Below are positions 27,694 to 35,874 of a stretch of 64,000 bases of DNA, one piece after another. Position 1 is the stretch's first letter, and every line of letters starts with the position of its first letter. A program made the position numbers and the translations under genes. This stretch comes from Comamonas thiooxydans (GTDB taxonomy: Bacteria; Pseudomonadota; Gammaproteobacteria; Burkholderiales; Burkholderiaceae_C), in the NCBI RefSeq assembly GCF_002157685.2, contig NZ_AP026738.1, positions 4,588,001-4,652,000 on the forward strand, in the 5' to 3' direction. The notes under the pieces are model-generated. The model was not told the origin of the DNA. It did no database searches and saw only the letters and a program-made list of their open reading frames with translations.

Positions 27694-28878
27694 ATGCCTG
27701 CAGCATTGCTTGCTCTGGCCGCCGGTGCCTTCGGCATCGGCACCACGGAATTCATCATCATGGGCCTGCTGACCCAGGTCAGCCAGGATCTCCATATCTC
27801 CATCCCCACGGCGGGCACGCTGATCTCGGGCTATGCCGTGGGCGTCGCCGTGGGCGCACCCGTGCTCACGCTGGCCTCGCGCCGCTGGCCACGCAAGCTG
27901 CTGCTGCTGAGCCTGATGCTGCTGTTCATCGCCGGCAATGCCGCCGCCGCCCTGGCGCCGAGCTATGGCTGGCTGCTGGCGGCACGCGTGCTGACTTCGC
28001 TGACCCACGGCACCTTCTTCGGCGTGGGTGCGGTCGTCGCCACGCAACTGGTGGCGCCCGAAAAGAAAGCCTCGGCCATTGCACTGATGTTTTCCGGCCT
28101 GACCCTGGCCACGCTGCTGGGCGTTCCCTTCGGCACCTGGATCGGCCAGCACTGGGGCTGGCGCATGGCTTTTGCCAGCGTCAGCGGCATCGGCGTGATC
28201 GCGCTGCTGATCCTGCTGCGCCATGTGCCACGCGCACTCAGCATGCCCAGCCCTCAGGGCCTGACGCAGGAACTGGCCGTGCTGCGCAATCGCGCCATGT
28301 GGCGCGGCCTGCTGTTGACGGTGATCGGCTTTGCTGGCGTCTTTACCCTCTACACCTATATAGAGCCGCTGCTGACCCAGATCACGGGAATGGACAACCG
28401 CATGATCGCCTTCACCCTGCTGCTGTTCGGCGCGGGCCTGGCCCTGGGCAACCATGCGGGCGGCAAGCTGGCCGACCGCTTTGGCGTGCAGCGTGCACTC
28501 TGGGTGTCGCTGGCTGCCTTGATGCTGGTGCTGATCGCGGGCCGCTGGATGTTTGCCAGCACGCCCCTGGCCATCGCCTTTGTGCTGCTGCTGGGCATTG
28601 CCGCCTTTGCCACCGTGGCGCCGCTGCAGATGGGCGTGCTGCAATCTGCGGGCGAGGCCGGCATGAATCTGGCGTCCAGCCTCAATATCGCGGCCTTCAA
28701 TCTGGGCAATGCCCTCGGTGCCTGGCTGGGCGGAGCGGTGATCGCGCAGGGCCTGAGCCTGACTTCGCTGGCCTGGGCTGCAGCCCTGCCAGCGGCCGCA
28801 GCGCTGCTCATGGCCAGCTTCGCGCCACGCCAGAGCAGTCCAGTTCAGACTTCGGCCATGGCGGCGGGCATGCACTGA
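27694..28878 (+). CDS. MFS transporter, DHA1-type exporter
   Basis: This 394-residue inner-membrane protein has twelve predicted membrane segments and the DHA1/AraJ-type N-terminus 'AAGAFGIGTTEFIIMGLLTQ', with the motif-A-like 'ASRRWPRKLLLL' and 'GKLADRFGVQRALWV'. Such proteins export sugars, drugs or arabinose-like compounds by proton antiport; the substrate is not predictable. It is controlled probably by the divergent LysR gene. AAGGACGG precedes the start. Confidence 0.85.
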   Translation: MPAALLALAAGAFGIGTTEFIIMGLLTQVSQDLHISIPTAGTLISGYAVGVAVGAPVLTLASRRWPRKLLLLSLMLLFIAGNAAAALAPSYGWLLAARVLTSLTHGTFFGVGAVVATQLVAPEKKASAIALMFSGLTLATLLGVPFGTWIGQHWGWRMAFASVSGIGVIALLILLRHVPRALSMPSPQGLTQELAVLRNRAMWRGLLLTVIGFAGVFTLYTYIEPLLTQITGMDNRMIAFTLLLFGAGLALGNHAGGKLADRFGVQRALWVSLAALMLVLIAGRWMFASTPLAIAFVLLLGIAAFATVAPLQMGVLQSAGEAGMNLASSLNIAAFNLGNALGAWLGGAVIAQGLSLTSLAWAAALPAAAALLMASFAPRQSSPVQTSAMAAGMH

Positions 28879-28949
28879 AACTCAGGCGCGGCACCAAGAC
28901 GGCACAAGGCGGCAGCCTGCCCTGCAGCAGCGCAAACGACCCCCACTCC

Positions 28950-28976
28950 AAGGCGACCGCAAGGTCGCCTTTTTTG
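28950..28976 (+). terminator. Rho-independent terminator after the MFS gene
   Basis: Stem AAGGCGACC / GGTCGCCTT with loop GCAA and six T residues follows the MFS gene by about 70 bp. Confidence 0.88.
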
Positions 28977-29452
28977 CTTGTGCTGCAGCTCGGCATGGTT
29001 TTTGCACTGATTGAGGTCCCATGGCAAGGCATGAGCTCTTTGCAGGCCCCATGCACGCTTTTGCACAGCGGTGCACCAATTCTGGACTTGATGCCTTTTT
29101 TTGCACCTTCTTCAACGCTAATGCATGCGAGCGATCCCCGCCTGGCTGCCCGCTTTCTTTCACTAGATGTTTCAAGACCCGAAACCTGGGCGCGCATAAC
29201 CGAAGCCAGATCTGCGCCGATTGCATATCGCGCAAGATTTGCTATGAAAAACAAAGCACCTACCGCTTGATATCAAAAGGTTTCAATATGTTTTATTCTG
29301 AAAATTAGAAAAACAAAGAGTCAGAAGCTACATATTTAATAGCAATCAGTAATTACCTTAGATGGTTATGCGCGAAAAACATAACTATTGACATCCCATC
29401 CGGAAACTGAATTTTGAGCAGGGTTTACCGCTAGATGCTGTGCGTTATGAGC
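28977..29452. other. Long non-coding region upstream of the NCS2 permease gene
   Basis: I see no supported gene here. The stretch contains a dyad TGCAC-AGCG-GTGCA at 29062-29075 that resembles an NtrC-type half-site pair, an AT-rich segment 29250-29345 with the words 'taccgcttgat' and 'ggtttcaat' shared with repeats near 20160 and 12540, and then the purine motif at 29453. It is probably a regulatory leader with a repeat remnant. Confidence 0.45.
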
Positions 29453-29469
29453 TGTATACACTTTTTGTA
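29453..29469 (+). promoter_or_regulatory. Purine-regulon-like motif upstream of the NCS2 permease
   Basis: TGTATACACTTTTTGTA matches the TGTATACA core plus T-rich half found at 9451, 13180 and 21772 (reverse). It lies 69 bp before the permease ribosome binding site. Confidence 0.5.
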
Positions 29470-29537
29470 TGGATTGCATGCCATTCGCGAATCGCATGCC
29501 AACCTGAAGCCAATATCGAGTGAGGAGACATGTTTTT

Positions 29538-31025
29538 ATGACATCCCAAGTGCATCCCGTGGATGAGGTTCTGCCATTTGGCAAGCTCACCGCCTTAGGT
29601 CTGCAGCACGTTCTGGTCATGTATGCCGGCGCCGTCGCCGTGCCGCTGATCGTGGGCCGTGCCCTGAACCTCCCCCCTGAGCAGGTCGCGCACCTGATCT
29701 CCGCCGACCTGTTCGTCTGCGGCCTGGTCACCCTGATCCAGGCCATGGGCGCAACCCAGTGGTTCGGCATCAAGCTGCCCGTGATGATGGGCGTGACCTT
29801 TGCCAGCGTGGCCCCCATGGTGTCCATGGCACAGAGCACCGGCGGCAATGCCGGCGCAGGCCTGATCTTTGGCTCGGTGATAGGCGCGGGGGTGATCTCC
29901 ATCCTCATTGCTCCGCTCATCAGCCGCATGCTGCGCTTCTTCCCACCGGTCGTGACCGGCACCATCATCGCCGTCATCGGCATCAGCCTGATGCGTGTGG
30001 GCATCAACTGGATCTTCGGCAACCCCGTGGGCCCGACCGCCCCCTCCGTGCCCAACCCTGAGCACCTGAAGTGGCTGGCCGAGGCCCAGGCCATGGCCGG
30101 CGCTCCCGGCTCCTCGCTGCCCGCCATCCCCAAGGGCTTCTCGGTGCTGCCCACCATGCCCAACCCCAAGTACGCCGATCTGCAAGGCGCTGCGGTATCC
30201 GGCATCGTGCTGCTGTCCATCCTGCTGATCGCACGCTTTGCCAAGGGCTTCCTGGCCAATATCTCGGTGCTGATGGGCATTCTGATCGGCGGCGTGATCT
30301 CCGTGGCCATGGGTCTGATGAACTTCGAGAAGGTCGCCAAGGCAGAGTGGTTCACCCTGGTGCTGCCCTTCCAGATCGCCATGCCCGTGTTCGACCCCAT
30401 CCTGATCCTGACCATGAGCCTGGTGATGGTGGTGGTGATGATCGAGTCCACCGGCATGTTCCTGGCCCTGGGCGACATGGCCAAGCGCGACATCACGCAG
30501 GACGAGCTGACCCGCGGTCTGCGTACCGACGGTCTGGGCACCCTGATCGGCGGCATCTTCAACACCTTCCCCTACACCAGCTTCTCCCAGAACGTGGGCC
30601 TGGTGGCCGTGACTGGCGTGCTCAGCCGCTGGGTCTGCGTGGCCGGTGGCGTGATCCTCATCGTTCTGGGCGTGCTGCCCAAGATGGGTGCGCTGATCGA
30701 ATCCCTGCCCACCGTGGTGCTGGGCGGTGCGGGTCTGGTGATGTTCGGCATGGTGGCTTCCACCGGCATCCGCATCCTGGCCAACGTGGATTTCCGCAAC
30801 AACAAGAACAACGCCATGATCGTGGCAGTGTCCATCGGCGTGGGAATGATTCCTCTGGTTGCCCCTAATTTCCGTCAGTGGATGCCCCATTCCATCCATC
30901 CACTGATTGAATCCGGTATCCTGCTGTCCTCGATTACCGCCGTGGCATTGAATCTTTTCTTTAACGGAGCCGCCAAAGACAACAGCGCTGCCATCAACGC
31001 AGCACGTGAGGCTGACGCTCACTAA
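29538..31025 (+). CDS. NCS2-family xanthine/urate permease
   Basis: This 495-residue inner-membrane symporter imports oxidised purines for the catabolic pathway. It has about twelve to fourteen membrane segments and NCS2 signatures: 'LTALGLQHVLVMYAGAVAVP', 'FFPPVVTGTIIAVIGISLMR' and 'SQNVGLVAVTGVLSRWVCVA' (the Q-N-x-G motif). Start 29538 follows GAGGAGA; an ATG at 29530 hits a stop at once. Similarity is to the XanQ/UacT group rather than uracil permeases. A motif shared with puuD and puuE operons lies upstream. Confidence 0.9.
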   Translation: MTSQVHPVDEVLPFGKLTALGLQHVLVMYAGAVAVPLIVGRALNLPPEQVAHLISADLFVCGLVTLIQAMGATQWFGIKLPVMMGVTFASVAPMVSMAQSTGGNAGAGLIFGSVIGAGVISILIAPLISRMLRFFPPVVTGTIIAVIGISLMRVGINWIFGNPVGPTAPSVPNPEHLKWLAEAQAMAGAPGSSLPAIPKGFSVLPTMPNPKYADLQGAAVSGIVLLSILLIARFAKGFLANISVLMGILIGGVISVAMGLMNFEKVAKAEWFTLVLPFQIAMPVFDPILILTMSLVMVVVMIESTGMFLALGDMAKRDITQDELTRGLRTDGLGTLIGGIFNTFPYTSFSQNVGLVAVTGVLSRWVCVAGGVILIVLGVLPKMGALIESLPTVVLGGAGLVMFGMVASTGIRILANVDFRNNKNNAMIVAVSIGVGMIPLVAPNFRQWMPHSIHPLIESGILLSSITAVALNLFFNGAAKDNSAAINAAREADAH

Positions 31026-31067
31026 ACGCCAGCCCCAAGCGAACGCTGGCTTACCCGCCAGCCCAAG

Positions 31068-31100
31068 CCCCCTGCCGCCCCACAGTGCGCCAGGGGGTTT
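31068..31100 (+). terminator. Probable terminator after the permease gene
   Basis: CCCCCTG (31068) pairs with CAGGGGG (31091) and is followed by TTTGTTG. The small hairpin AGCG/CGCT just upstream may help. Confidence 0.6.
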
Positions 31101-31194
31101 GTTGTCGATACAGTTGAAGCAAAACAGACCTGACTCAAAATGCTTCTTGCCATCCGGTAAGCTCCGAGAAGCAACTTGCTGATAAATATTTCGT

Positions 31195-33492
31195 ATGACA
31201 CAAAACCTGTCCTCCGCCGAACAAGCCCTGCGCGATGCGGCCCGCGAATACCACCGCAGCCCCGTCAAAGGCAAGATTTCCGTCACCCCTACCAAGCCCC
31301 TGTCCAACCAGCGTGACCTGTCCCTGGCCTACTCGCCAGGCGTGGCCTATCCCTGCCTGGACATCGAGGCGGACCCCTCCACTGCAGCCGAGTACACCTC
31401 GCGCGGCAACCTGGTCGGCGTGATCACCAACGGCACTGCGGTGCTGGGCCTGGGCGATATCGGCCCGCTGGCTTCCAAGCCCGTGATGGAAGGCAAGGGT
31501 TGCCTGTTCAAGAAGTTTGCCGGCGTGGACGTGTTCGACATCGAACTGGCCGAGCGCGATCCCGACAAGCTCATCGACATCATTGCCTCGATGGAGCCCA
31601 CCCTGGGCGGCATCAACCTGGAAGACATCAAGGCTCCCGAGTGCTTCTACATCGAGCAGGAGCTGTCCAAGCGCATGAACATTCCGGTGTTCCATGACGA
31701 CCAGCACGGCACGGCCATCATCTCCAGCGCTGCTTTGCTCAATGGCCTGGAACTGGTTGGCAAGGACATCGGCGCCGTCAAGGTGGCCGTTTCCGGCGCC
31801 GGCGCGGCTGCCATTGCCTGCGTCGACGTGATGGTGGGCCTGGGCATCAAGCGCTCCAACGTCTACATGGTGGATTCCAAGGGCGTGATCTATGAAGGCC
31901 GCCCCGGTGGCCTGGACGCCTCCAAGCAGCGCTACGCACAGAACACCGAAGCCCGTACCCTGGCCGACGTGGTCGACGGTGCCGACGTGTTCCTGGGCTG
32001 CTCCGCTCCCGGCGTGCTGACTGCCGACATGGTCAAGACCATGGCCGACAAGCCAATCATCCTGGCCCTGGCCAACCCCGAGCCCGAAATCCGCCCCGAA
32101 CTGGCCAAGGCCATCCGCCCGGACTGCATCGTGGCCACCGGTCGCTCCGACTATCCCAACCAGGTCAACAACGTCCTGTGCTTCCCCTACATCTTCCGTG
32201 GCGCGCTGGACTGCGGCGCCACCAAGATCACCGAAGCCATGAAGCTGGCCTGCGTGCGTGAAATCGCCGCGCTGGCCAAGCAGGACGTCAGCGACGAAGT
32301 CGCCGCCGCCTACCAGGGCAAGGAGCTGACCTTCGGCCCCGACTACCTGATCCCCACGCCCTTCGATACGCGCCTGATCCTGCGCATCGCTCCCGCCGTG
32401 GCCCAGGCTGCCGCCGAATCCGGTGTCGCCACCCGCCCCATCGAGGACATCGCCGCTTACCGCGAAAGCCTGACCCGCTTCGTCTACCAGACCAGCATGT
32501 TCATGCGCCCCGTGTTTGCAGCCGCCAAGGCCAATCTGCAACGCGTGGCCTATGCCGAAGGTGAAGACGAGCGCGTGCTGCGTGCCGTGCAGGTTGCCGT
32601 GGACGACGGCCTGGCCAAGCCCATCCTGATCGGTCGCCCTGCCGTCATCGAAGCCCGCATTGCCAAGGCCGGCCTGCGCATGCAGCTGGGCAAGGACGTG
32701 GAAATCTGCAACCCCGAAGATGATCCCCGCTTCCGTCAGTACTGGGAAACCTATCACAAGCTGATGGGCCGCAACGGCGTCACCCCCGAGGCCGCCAAGG
32801 CCGCCGTGCGCCGCTCCAACACCCTGATCGCCGCCCTGATGGTGCACCTGGGTGATGCCGACGCCATGCTGTGCGGCCTGGTGGGTCGCTTCGACAGCCA
32901 CCTGGCCCATCTGGAAGACGTGCTGGGCCTGAAGAAGGGTGCCAACGAGTTCGCAACCGTGAACGCTGTCATGCTGGAATCCGGCACGCTGTTCGTGGCC
33001 GATACCTACATCAACGACGCCCCCAGCGCCGAAGAACTGGCCGAGATCGCCAAGATGGCTGCCGACGAAGTGGCCCGCTTCGGCCTGCCACCCAAGGTTG
33101 CTTTCCTCTCGCACAGCAACTACGGTTCGTCCACACGCGGCTCGGCCCGCAAGATGCGCGCTGCACGCGACCTGTTCGCTGCCGCCAACCCCGGCATCGA
33201 ATGCGATGGCGAAATGCATGGCGATGCGGCCCTGGACGCCAACGTGCGCAGCCACTCCCTGCTGGAGTCCTCGCTGACCGGCGCAGCCAACGTGCTGATC
33301 TGCCCCAACCTCGACGCCGCGAACATTCTGTTCAACGTGCTCAAGACCACGGGCGGCCATGGCACCACCATCGGCCCCATCCTGATGGGCTGCTCGGCTT
33401 CCGCCCACGTGCTGACCCCCTCCTCCACCGTGCGCCGCGTGGTCAACATGACCGCTCTGGCAGCAGCTCAGGCCATCGCACTGCGCAGCTGA
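31195..33492 (+). CDS. maeB: NADP-dependent malic enzyme with C-terminal phosphotransacetylase-like domain
   Basis: This 765-residue enzyme decarboxylates malate to pyruvate with reduction of NADP. Residues about 1-430 hold the malic enzyme domains ('[11 protein letters not shown]'-like '[20 protein letters not shown]', '[20 protein letters not shown]' with the metal Asp, '[20 protein letters not shown]'). The C-terminal 330 residues resemble phosphotransacetylase and lack activity in known MaeB proteins, serving in acetyl-CoA regulation. Size and domain order are standard. Single-gene unit ended by a terminator. Confidence 0.95.
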   Translation: MTQNLSSAEQALRDAAREYHRSPVKGKISVTPTKPLSNQRDLSLAYSPGVAYPCLDIEADPSTAAEYTSRGNLVGVITNGTAVLGLGDIGPLASKPVMEGKGCLFKKFAGVDVFDIELAERDPDKLIDIIASMEPTLGGINLEDIKAPECFYIEQELSKRMNIPVFHDDQHGTAIISSAALLNGLELVGKDIGAVKVAVSGAGAAAIACVDVMVGLGIKRSNVYMVDSKGVIYEGRPGGLDASKQRYAQNTEARTLADVVDGADVFLGCSAPGVLTADMVKTMADKPIILALANPEPEIRPELAKAIRPDCIVATGRSDYPNQVNNVLCFPYIFRGALDCGATKITEAMKLACVREIAALAKQDVSDEVAAAYQGKELTFGPDYLIPTPFDTRLILRIAPAVAQAAAESGVATRPIEDIAAYRESLTRFVYQTSMFMRPVFAAAKANLQRVAYAEGEDERVLRAVQVAVDDGLAKPILIGRPAVIEARIAKAGLRMQLGKDVEICNPEDDPRFRQYWETYHKLMGRNGVTPEAAKAAVRRSNTLIAALMVHLGDADAMLCGLVGRFDSHLAHLEDVLGLKKGANEFATVNAVMLESGTLFVADTYINDAPSAEELAEIAKMAADEVARFGLPPKVAFLSHSNYGSSTRGSARKMRAARDLFAAANPGIECDGEMHGDAALDANVRSHSLLESSLTGAANVLICPNLDAANILFNVLKTTGGHGTTIGPILMGCSASAHVLTPSSTVRRVVNMTALAAAQAIALRS

Positions 33493-33531
33493 TCCTGCGC
33501 AATCTCTCGGGCATCCCGCCCGAGGCAGCAA

Positions 33532-33555
33532 CAGAACGCCCTTAGGGGCGTTTTG
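33532..33555 (+). terminator. Terminator after maeB
   Basis: AACGCCC / GGGCGTT with a 4-base loop is followed by TTGTTTT. A second hairpin CTCGGGC/GCCCGAG lies just upstream at 33506-33524. Confidence 0.8.
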
Positions 33556-33765
33556 TTTTGCCCCATGCCGAGCCTTGAGCTTTGAACCCTGCGCTCATTC
33601 ACGGCGGCCTATAACGCACGCAGCAAACGATCATGGCAAACGCCATGGTGAAAAGTGAACGCCAGTCGAGATACCGCAAGCGCCATGCGCTATGGTTTTC
33701 ATAGACAAAGCAAAATGCGCACAATGCCAAACAGCACACAATCCTTGTGTAGAATCCTGCCATCC

Positions 33766-33855
33766 GGAGGTTTGGGTGAGTGGTTTAAACCAGCAGTCTT
33801 GAAAACTGCCGAAGGAGTGATCCTTCCGTGAGTTCGAATCTCACAGCCTCCGCCA
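33766..33855 (+). tRNA. tRNA-Ser (anticodon TGA)
   Basis: The 90-nt sequence folds as a class II tRNA: acceptor GGAGGTT pairs with AGCCTCC, anticodon arm GCAGT-CTTGAAA-ACTGC with TGA anticodon, a long variable arm (GAAGG/CCTTC) and the T-loop GTTCGAATC, then discriminator G and encoded CCA. The 3' end forms the left attachment core of the adjoining prophage; the gene is kept intact. Its expected downstream terminator lies beyond the prophage at 41662. Confidence 0.97.
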
Positions 33856-34149
33856 GTCGTTAGGAAAAGCTGCCAGCATGGCCTTCAGGCCCTCGGCGGC
33901 TTTTTTTTCGTCCTCGTTCTCAGAGCCTTCGAGGTCTTCGAGCATCGCGCTCGTGAACGCGTGTGCAGGGTCTTCGCCCAGTACCGCCCGCAGCTTTCCC
34001 CTCACTCTCCAGTTCACATGGCGCTTGCCTTGCTTCATCTGCGTGATGTGGCTCTTCGGTATTCCGGTGATGTCGGCTAGTCGTGTCTGACTTCCTACTG
34101 CCTCTGCCGCTTTTTCGATCAGTAGACTAATTTCTTCGTTTGTTGCCAT
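33841..34149 (-). CDS. Prophage XRE-type repressor (DUF3693-like), ending inside attL
   Basis: This 102-residue protein has a helix-turn-helix 'GSQTRLADITGIPKSHITQM' and a tail resembling phage repressor-like DUF3693 proteins. It is divergent from the ssDNA-binding gene, with TTTGAT repeats between, and is the likely lysogeny repressor. Start 34149 follows GAGGA. Its last four codons (WRRL) lie in the 14-bp att core and its TGA stop uses two bases of host tRNA outside the core. In an excised circle the frame would instead continue for 41 codons (YLKDRLRR...) antisense to the recombinase gene. Confidence 0.82.
   Translation of the reverse strand: MATNEEISLLIEKAAEAVGSQTRLADITGIPKSHITQMKQGKRHVNWRVRGKLRAVLGEDPAHAFTSAMLEDLEGSENEDEKKAAEGLKAMLAAFPNDWRRL
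33843..33856. repeat. attL core (14-bp direct repeat)
   Basis: ACAGCCTCCGCCAG at the tRNA-Ser 3' end recurs exactly at 41638-41651. The copies bound the inovirus genes, so they are read as attL and attR. The core also encodes the last codons of the prophage repressor on the minus strand. Confidence 0.9.
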
Positions 34150-34199
34150 TTTGATAAATCCTCTGTAGCATCCAGTTGCCAATTTGATAATTTGATCAA
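34149..34199. promoter_or_regulatory. Repressor/ssb divergent control region with TTTGAT repeats
   Basis: Three related words, TTTTGATAAA (34149), TTTGATAAT (34183) and TTTGATCAA (34191, including the palindrome TTGATCAA), sit between the divergent repressor and ssDNA-binding gene. They are natural candidates for repressor operators. Confidence 0.5.
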
Positions 34200-34230
34200 T
34201 TTGGTTACGCAAAGTCTACAGGAGCGATCA

Positions 34231-34539
34231 ATGATTCAAGTCTCGGTGAAGTCGACCGACGTCCGCAACCAAAGCGGCAATGCAAAAGCCTCCGGCAAGC
34301 CCTACAGCCTGAACTTTCAGACCGTCTGGGTTCACACGGTTGACCGCAATGGCAACCCCAATCCGTACCCCGAAAAAACCGAGGTCATCCTCGAAAAGAA
34401 CGAACAGGGCGCAGCTCTGTTTTATCCCGTGGGCGAATACACGTTCGCTCCAGCATCGATCTACGTGTCCCGCACTGGCGATCTGGCTCTCAGCCCCAAG
34501 CTGGTGCCGATCAAGCCTAAAGCTGTCTCTGCGCAGTAA
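34231..34539 (+). CDS. Filamentous phage ssDNA-binding protein (gpV-type)
   Basis: This 102-residue protein resembles helix-destabilising proteins of filamentous phages: 'SGNAKASGKPYSLNFQTVWV', 'KTEVILEKNEQGAALFYPVG' and a proline/lysine tail. It coats single-stranded progeny DNA before packaging. It is the first rightward gene after the repressor, the usual location, with AGGAGCG before ATG 34231. Confidence 0.78.
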   Translation: MIQVSVKSTDVRNQSGNAKASGKPYSLNFQTVWVHTVDRNGNPNPYPEKTEVILEKNEQGAALFYPVGEYTFAPASIYVSRTGDLALSPKLVPIKPKAVSAQ

Positions 34540-34550
34540 AGGGTCGCGTC

Positions 34551-34742
34551 ATGGAAACCGCAGCACGCGAGGCCATGGCTCAAGGGGCGCTTCTGGCGCT
34601 CCTTTTTGCATGGAACGAACACCAGCCGCCCGGCGTCAAGGCAGACCGCGTGACGGTCACTTTGCACATTGATGACGGCGTGACGTACAGCGAGGTCACG
34701 TACTGGGCCGGTGATCACGCTATCGGCGGTGAGGGCTTCTGA
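34551..34742 (+). CDS. Small prophage protein, unknown
   Basis: This 63-residue protein (METAAREAMAQGALLALLFA...) has an N-terminal Ala/Leu-rich helix and a C-terminal part 'VTVTLHIDDGVTYSEVTYWA' that looks like a beta-rich segment. It starts 12 bp after the ssDNA-binding gene and its stop overlaps the next start. I do not recognise the family. Confidence 0.6.
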   Translation: METAAREAMAQGALLALLFAWNEHQPPGVKADRVTVTLHIDDGVTYSEVTYWAGDHAIGGEGF

Positions 34743-34864
34743 TGAGCGCTCTCGATCTCGCTTTTGCGCTTCTGGGCCTTGGAATGGTTGCCTGCAACTC
34801 ATTTGTTGGCTTCTGCTTTGTGGCCTTTCTCTGGGTCATCACTCGTTTTCCGGTGGTTGCATGA
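34742..34864 (+). CDS. Small prophage membrane protein
   Basis: This 40-residue protein (MSALDLAFALLG...) is almost entirely one hydrophobic helix. Its ATG overlaps the preceding stop (TGATGA arrangement) and its TGA overlaps the next ATG, a packed chain that supports translation. It could be a minor virion or inner-membrane accessory protein. Confidence 0.55.
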   Translation: MSALDLAFALLGLGMVACNSFVGFCFVAFLWVITRFPVVA

Positions 34865-35085
34865 GTGAGATTGGCCGCATTGCCCCCGTGCCTGAACGGC
34901 TCAAATTTGCCCCCAGCAATGGGGCGCAATACCTCGACTATCTGCGCGCTCGTGCCCATGAGCTGGACTTCCCTCCAGCTCGTAAAAACCTCCCGCCCGA
35001 CTACGACCAGCAGTGCTACCAAGCGCACTGCGCTTTGCGTCGTCATGCGGTGTACCTGATCGAAGTGGGGGTGCGCCATGTCTGA
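34861..35085 (+). CDS. Small prophage protein, unknown
   Basis: This 74-residue protein (MSEIGRIAPVPERLKFAPSN...) starts at an ATGA overlap and ends 8 bp into the next gene. The sequence 'GAQYLDYLRARAHELDF' suggests a helix; it is soluble and basic. No family recognised. Confidence 0.6.
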   Translation: MSEIGRIAPVPERLKFAPSNGAQYLDYLRARAHELDFPPARKNLPPDYDQQCYQAHCALRRHAVYLIEVGVRHV

Positions 35086-35257
35086 GCAGGCTCGTTTTCT
35101 TGAGAAAACCCGTCACATGCTTGAGTCCGTGTCGAAGAGATTTGGCCCTTCTCATTCGTGGACGATTTTCTGGCGTCAAGAGTGCCAGCGTGAAGCTGGT
35201 TATCTGATTTCAGGCGCTTATTGCTCAGGTGTCTGCGGCTGGGGGTGGAAAGCATGA
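35078..35257 (+). CDS. Small prophage protein, unknown
   Basis: This 59-residue protein (MSEQARFLEKTRHMLESVSK...) overlaps the previous gene by 8 bp and the next by 4 bp. It is charged at the N-terminus and Trp/Gly/Cys-rich at the C-terminus ('YCSGVCGWGWKA'). Function unknown. Confidence 0.6.
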   Translation: MSEQARFLEKTRHMLESVSKRFGPSHSWTIFWRQECQREAGYLISGAYCSGVCGWGWKA

Positions 35258-35874
35258 CTGAGGTCTCCGTTCTCTTCGCGCGCTCCGACTCTTGTTACAA
35301 CGACCTGGCTGCAGATGTGTGGGACATCCGTCGCGATGCCCGCAACTACGCCGGTAGCAACCCGGTCGTTTGCCATCCTCCTTGCCGTGGCTGGGGTCGT
35401 CTGCGTCATCTGGCAAAACCCCGTCCCGACGAAAAGGCCTTGGCTCTCTTTGCGGTTGAGCAGGTTCGTCGTTGCGGTGGAGTTCTCGAGCATCCGCTCG
35501 GTTCTGCGCTTTGGCCTGAGGCTGGCCTGCCCGTACCTGGGTTGGTGGATGAATTCGGTGGCTGGACTCTTCGCGTAGATCAGGGCTGGTGGGGTCACCC
35601 AGCGCCTAAGCCGACATACCTCTACATGGTCGGAATCACACGCGAGCAGGTCGGTGAGTTGCCTGTTCAGTTACACCGAGCTGGAGGCCGGACGGTTGCA
35701 CTCTCCGCTGCTGAACGCGAACGCACGCCGATAGCCTTCGCGCAGTTTCTCGTCGGCCTCGCCAGTGTCAGCCAGGTCGGTGTAACAGTGGCTCCAGCTC
35801 GCAGTAACAGCGACCTGGCTGCGCAATCCGCTGCGGCAAAACGTGCGGCATTCCGTGCATGGGCGGGCGCATGA
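35254..35874 (+). CDS. Prophage protein with PPC motif, possibly methyltransferase-like
   Basis: This 206-residue protein contains 'VVCHPPCRGWGRLRHLAKPR' and 'RCGGVLEHPLGSALW', an arrangement reminiscent of the PPC/catalytic and 'ENP'-like motifs of cytosine-5 DNA methyltransferases, and 'DEFGGWTLRVDQGWWGHPAP'. The canonical S-adenosylmethionine motif (FxGxG) is not seen, so enzymatic function is unproven. It overlaps both neighbours by ATGA, between early genes and rep. It could alter phage DNA, or only share a fold. Confidence 0.6.
   Translation: MTEVSVLFARSDSCYNDLAADVWDIRRDARNYAGSNPVVCHPPCRGWGRLRHLAKPRPDEKALALFAVEQVRRCGGVLEHPLGSALWPEAGLPVPGLVDEFGGWTLRVDQGWWGHPAPKPTYLYMVGITREQVGELPVQLHRAGGRTVALSAAERERTPIAFAQFLVGLASVSQVGVTVAPARSNSDLAAQSAAAKRAAFRAWAGA

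Noticed and set aside
28977-29300. Small open frames between the MFS and NCS2 genes
   Set aside because: They overlap on both strands, have no start signals, and lie in a region with regulatory and repeat features.
29595-31307. 570-codon minus-strand frame opposite the NCS2 permease
   Set aside because: His-rich shadow frame of a conserved membrane protein.
31135-33531. 798-codon minus-strand open frame
   Set aside because: It is antisense to maeB; its His/Gly/Ala-rich composition is a typical shadow in GC-rich DNA.
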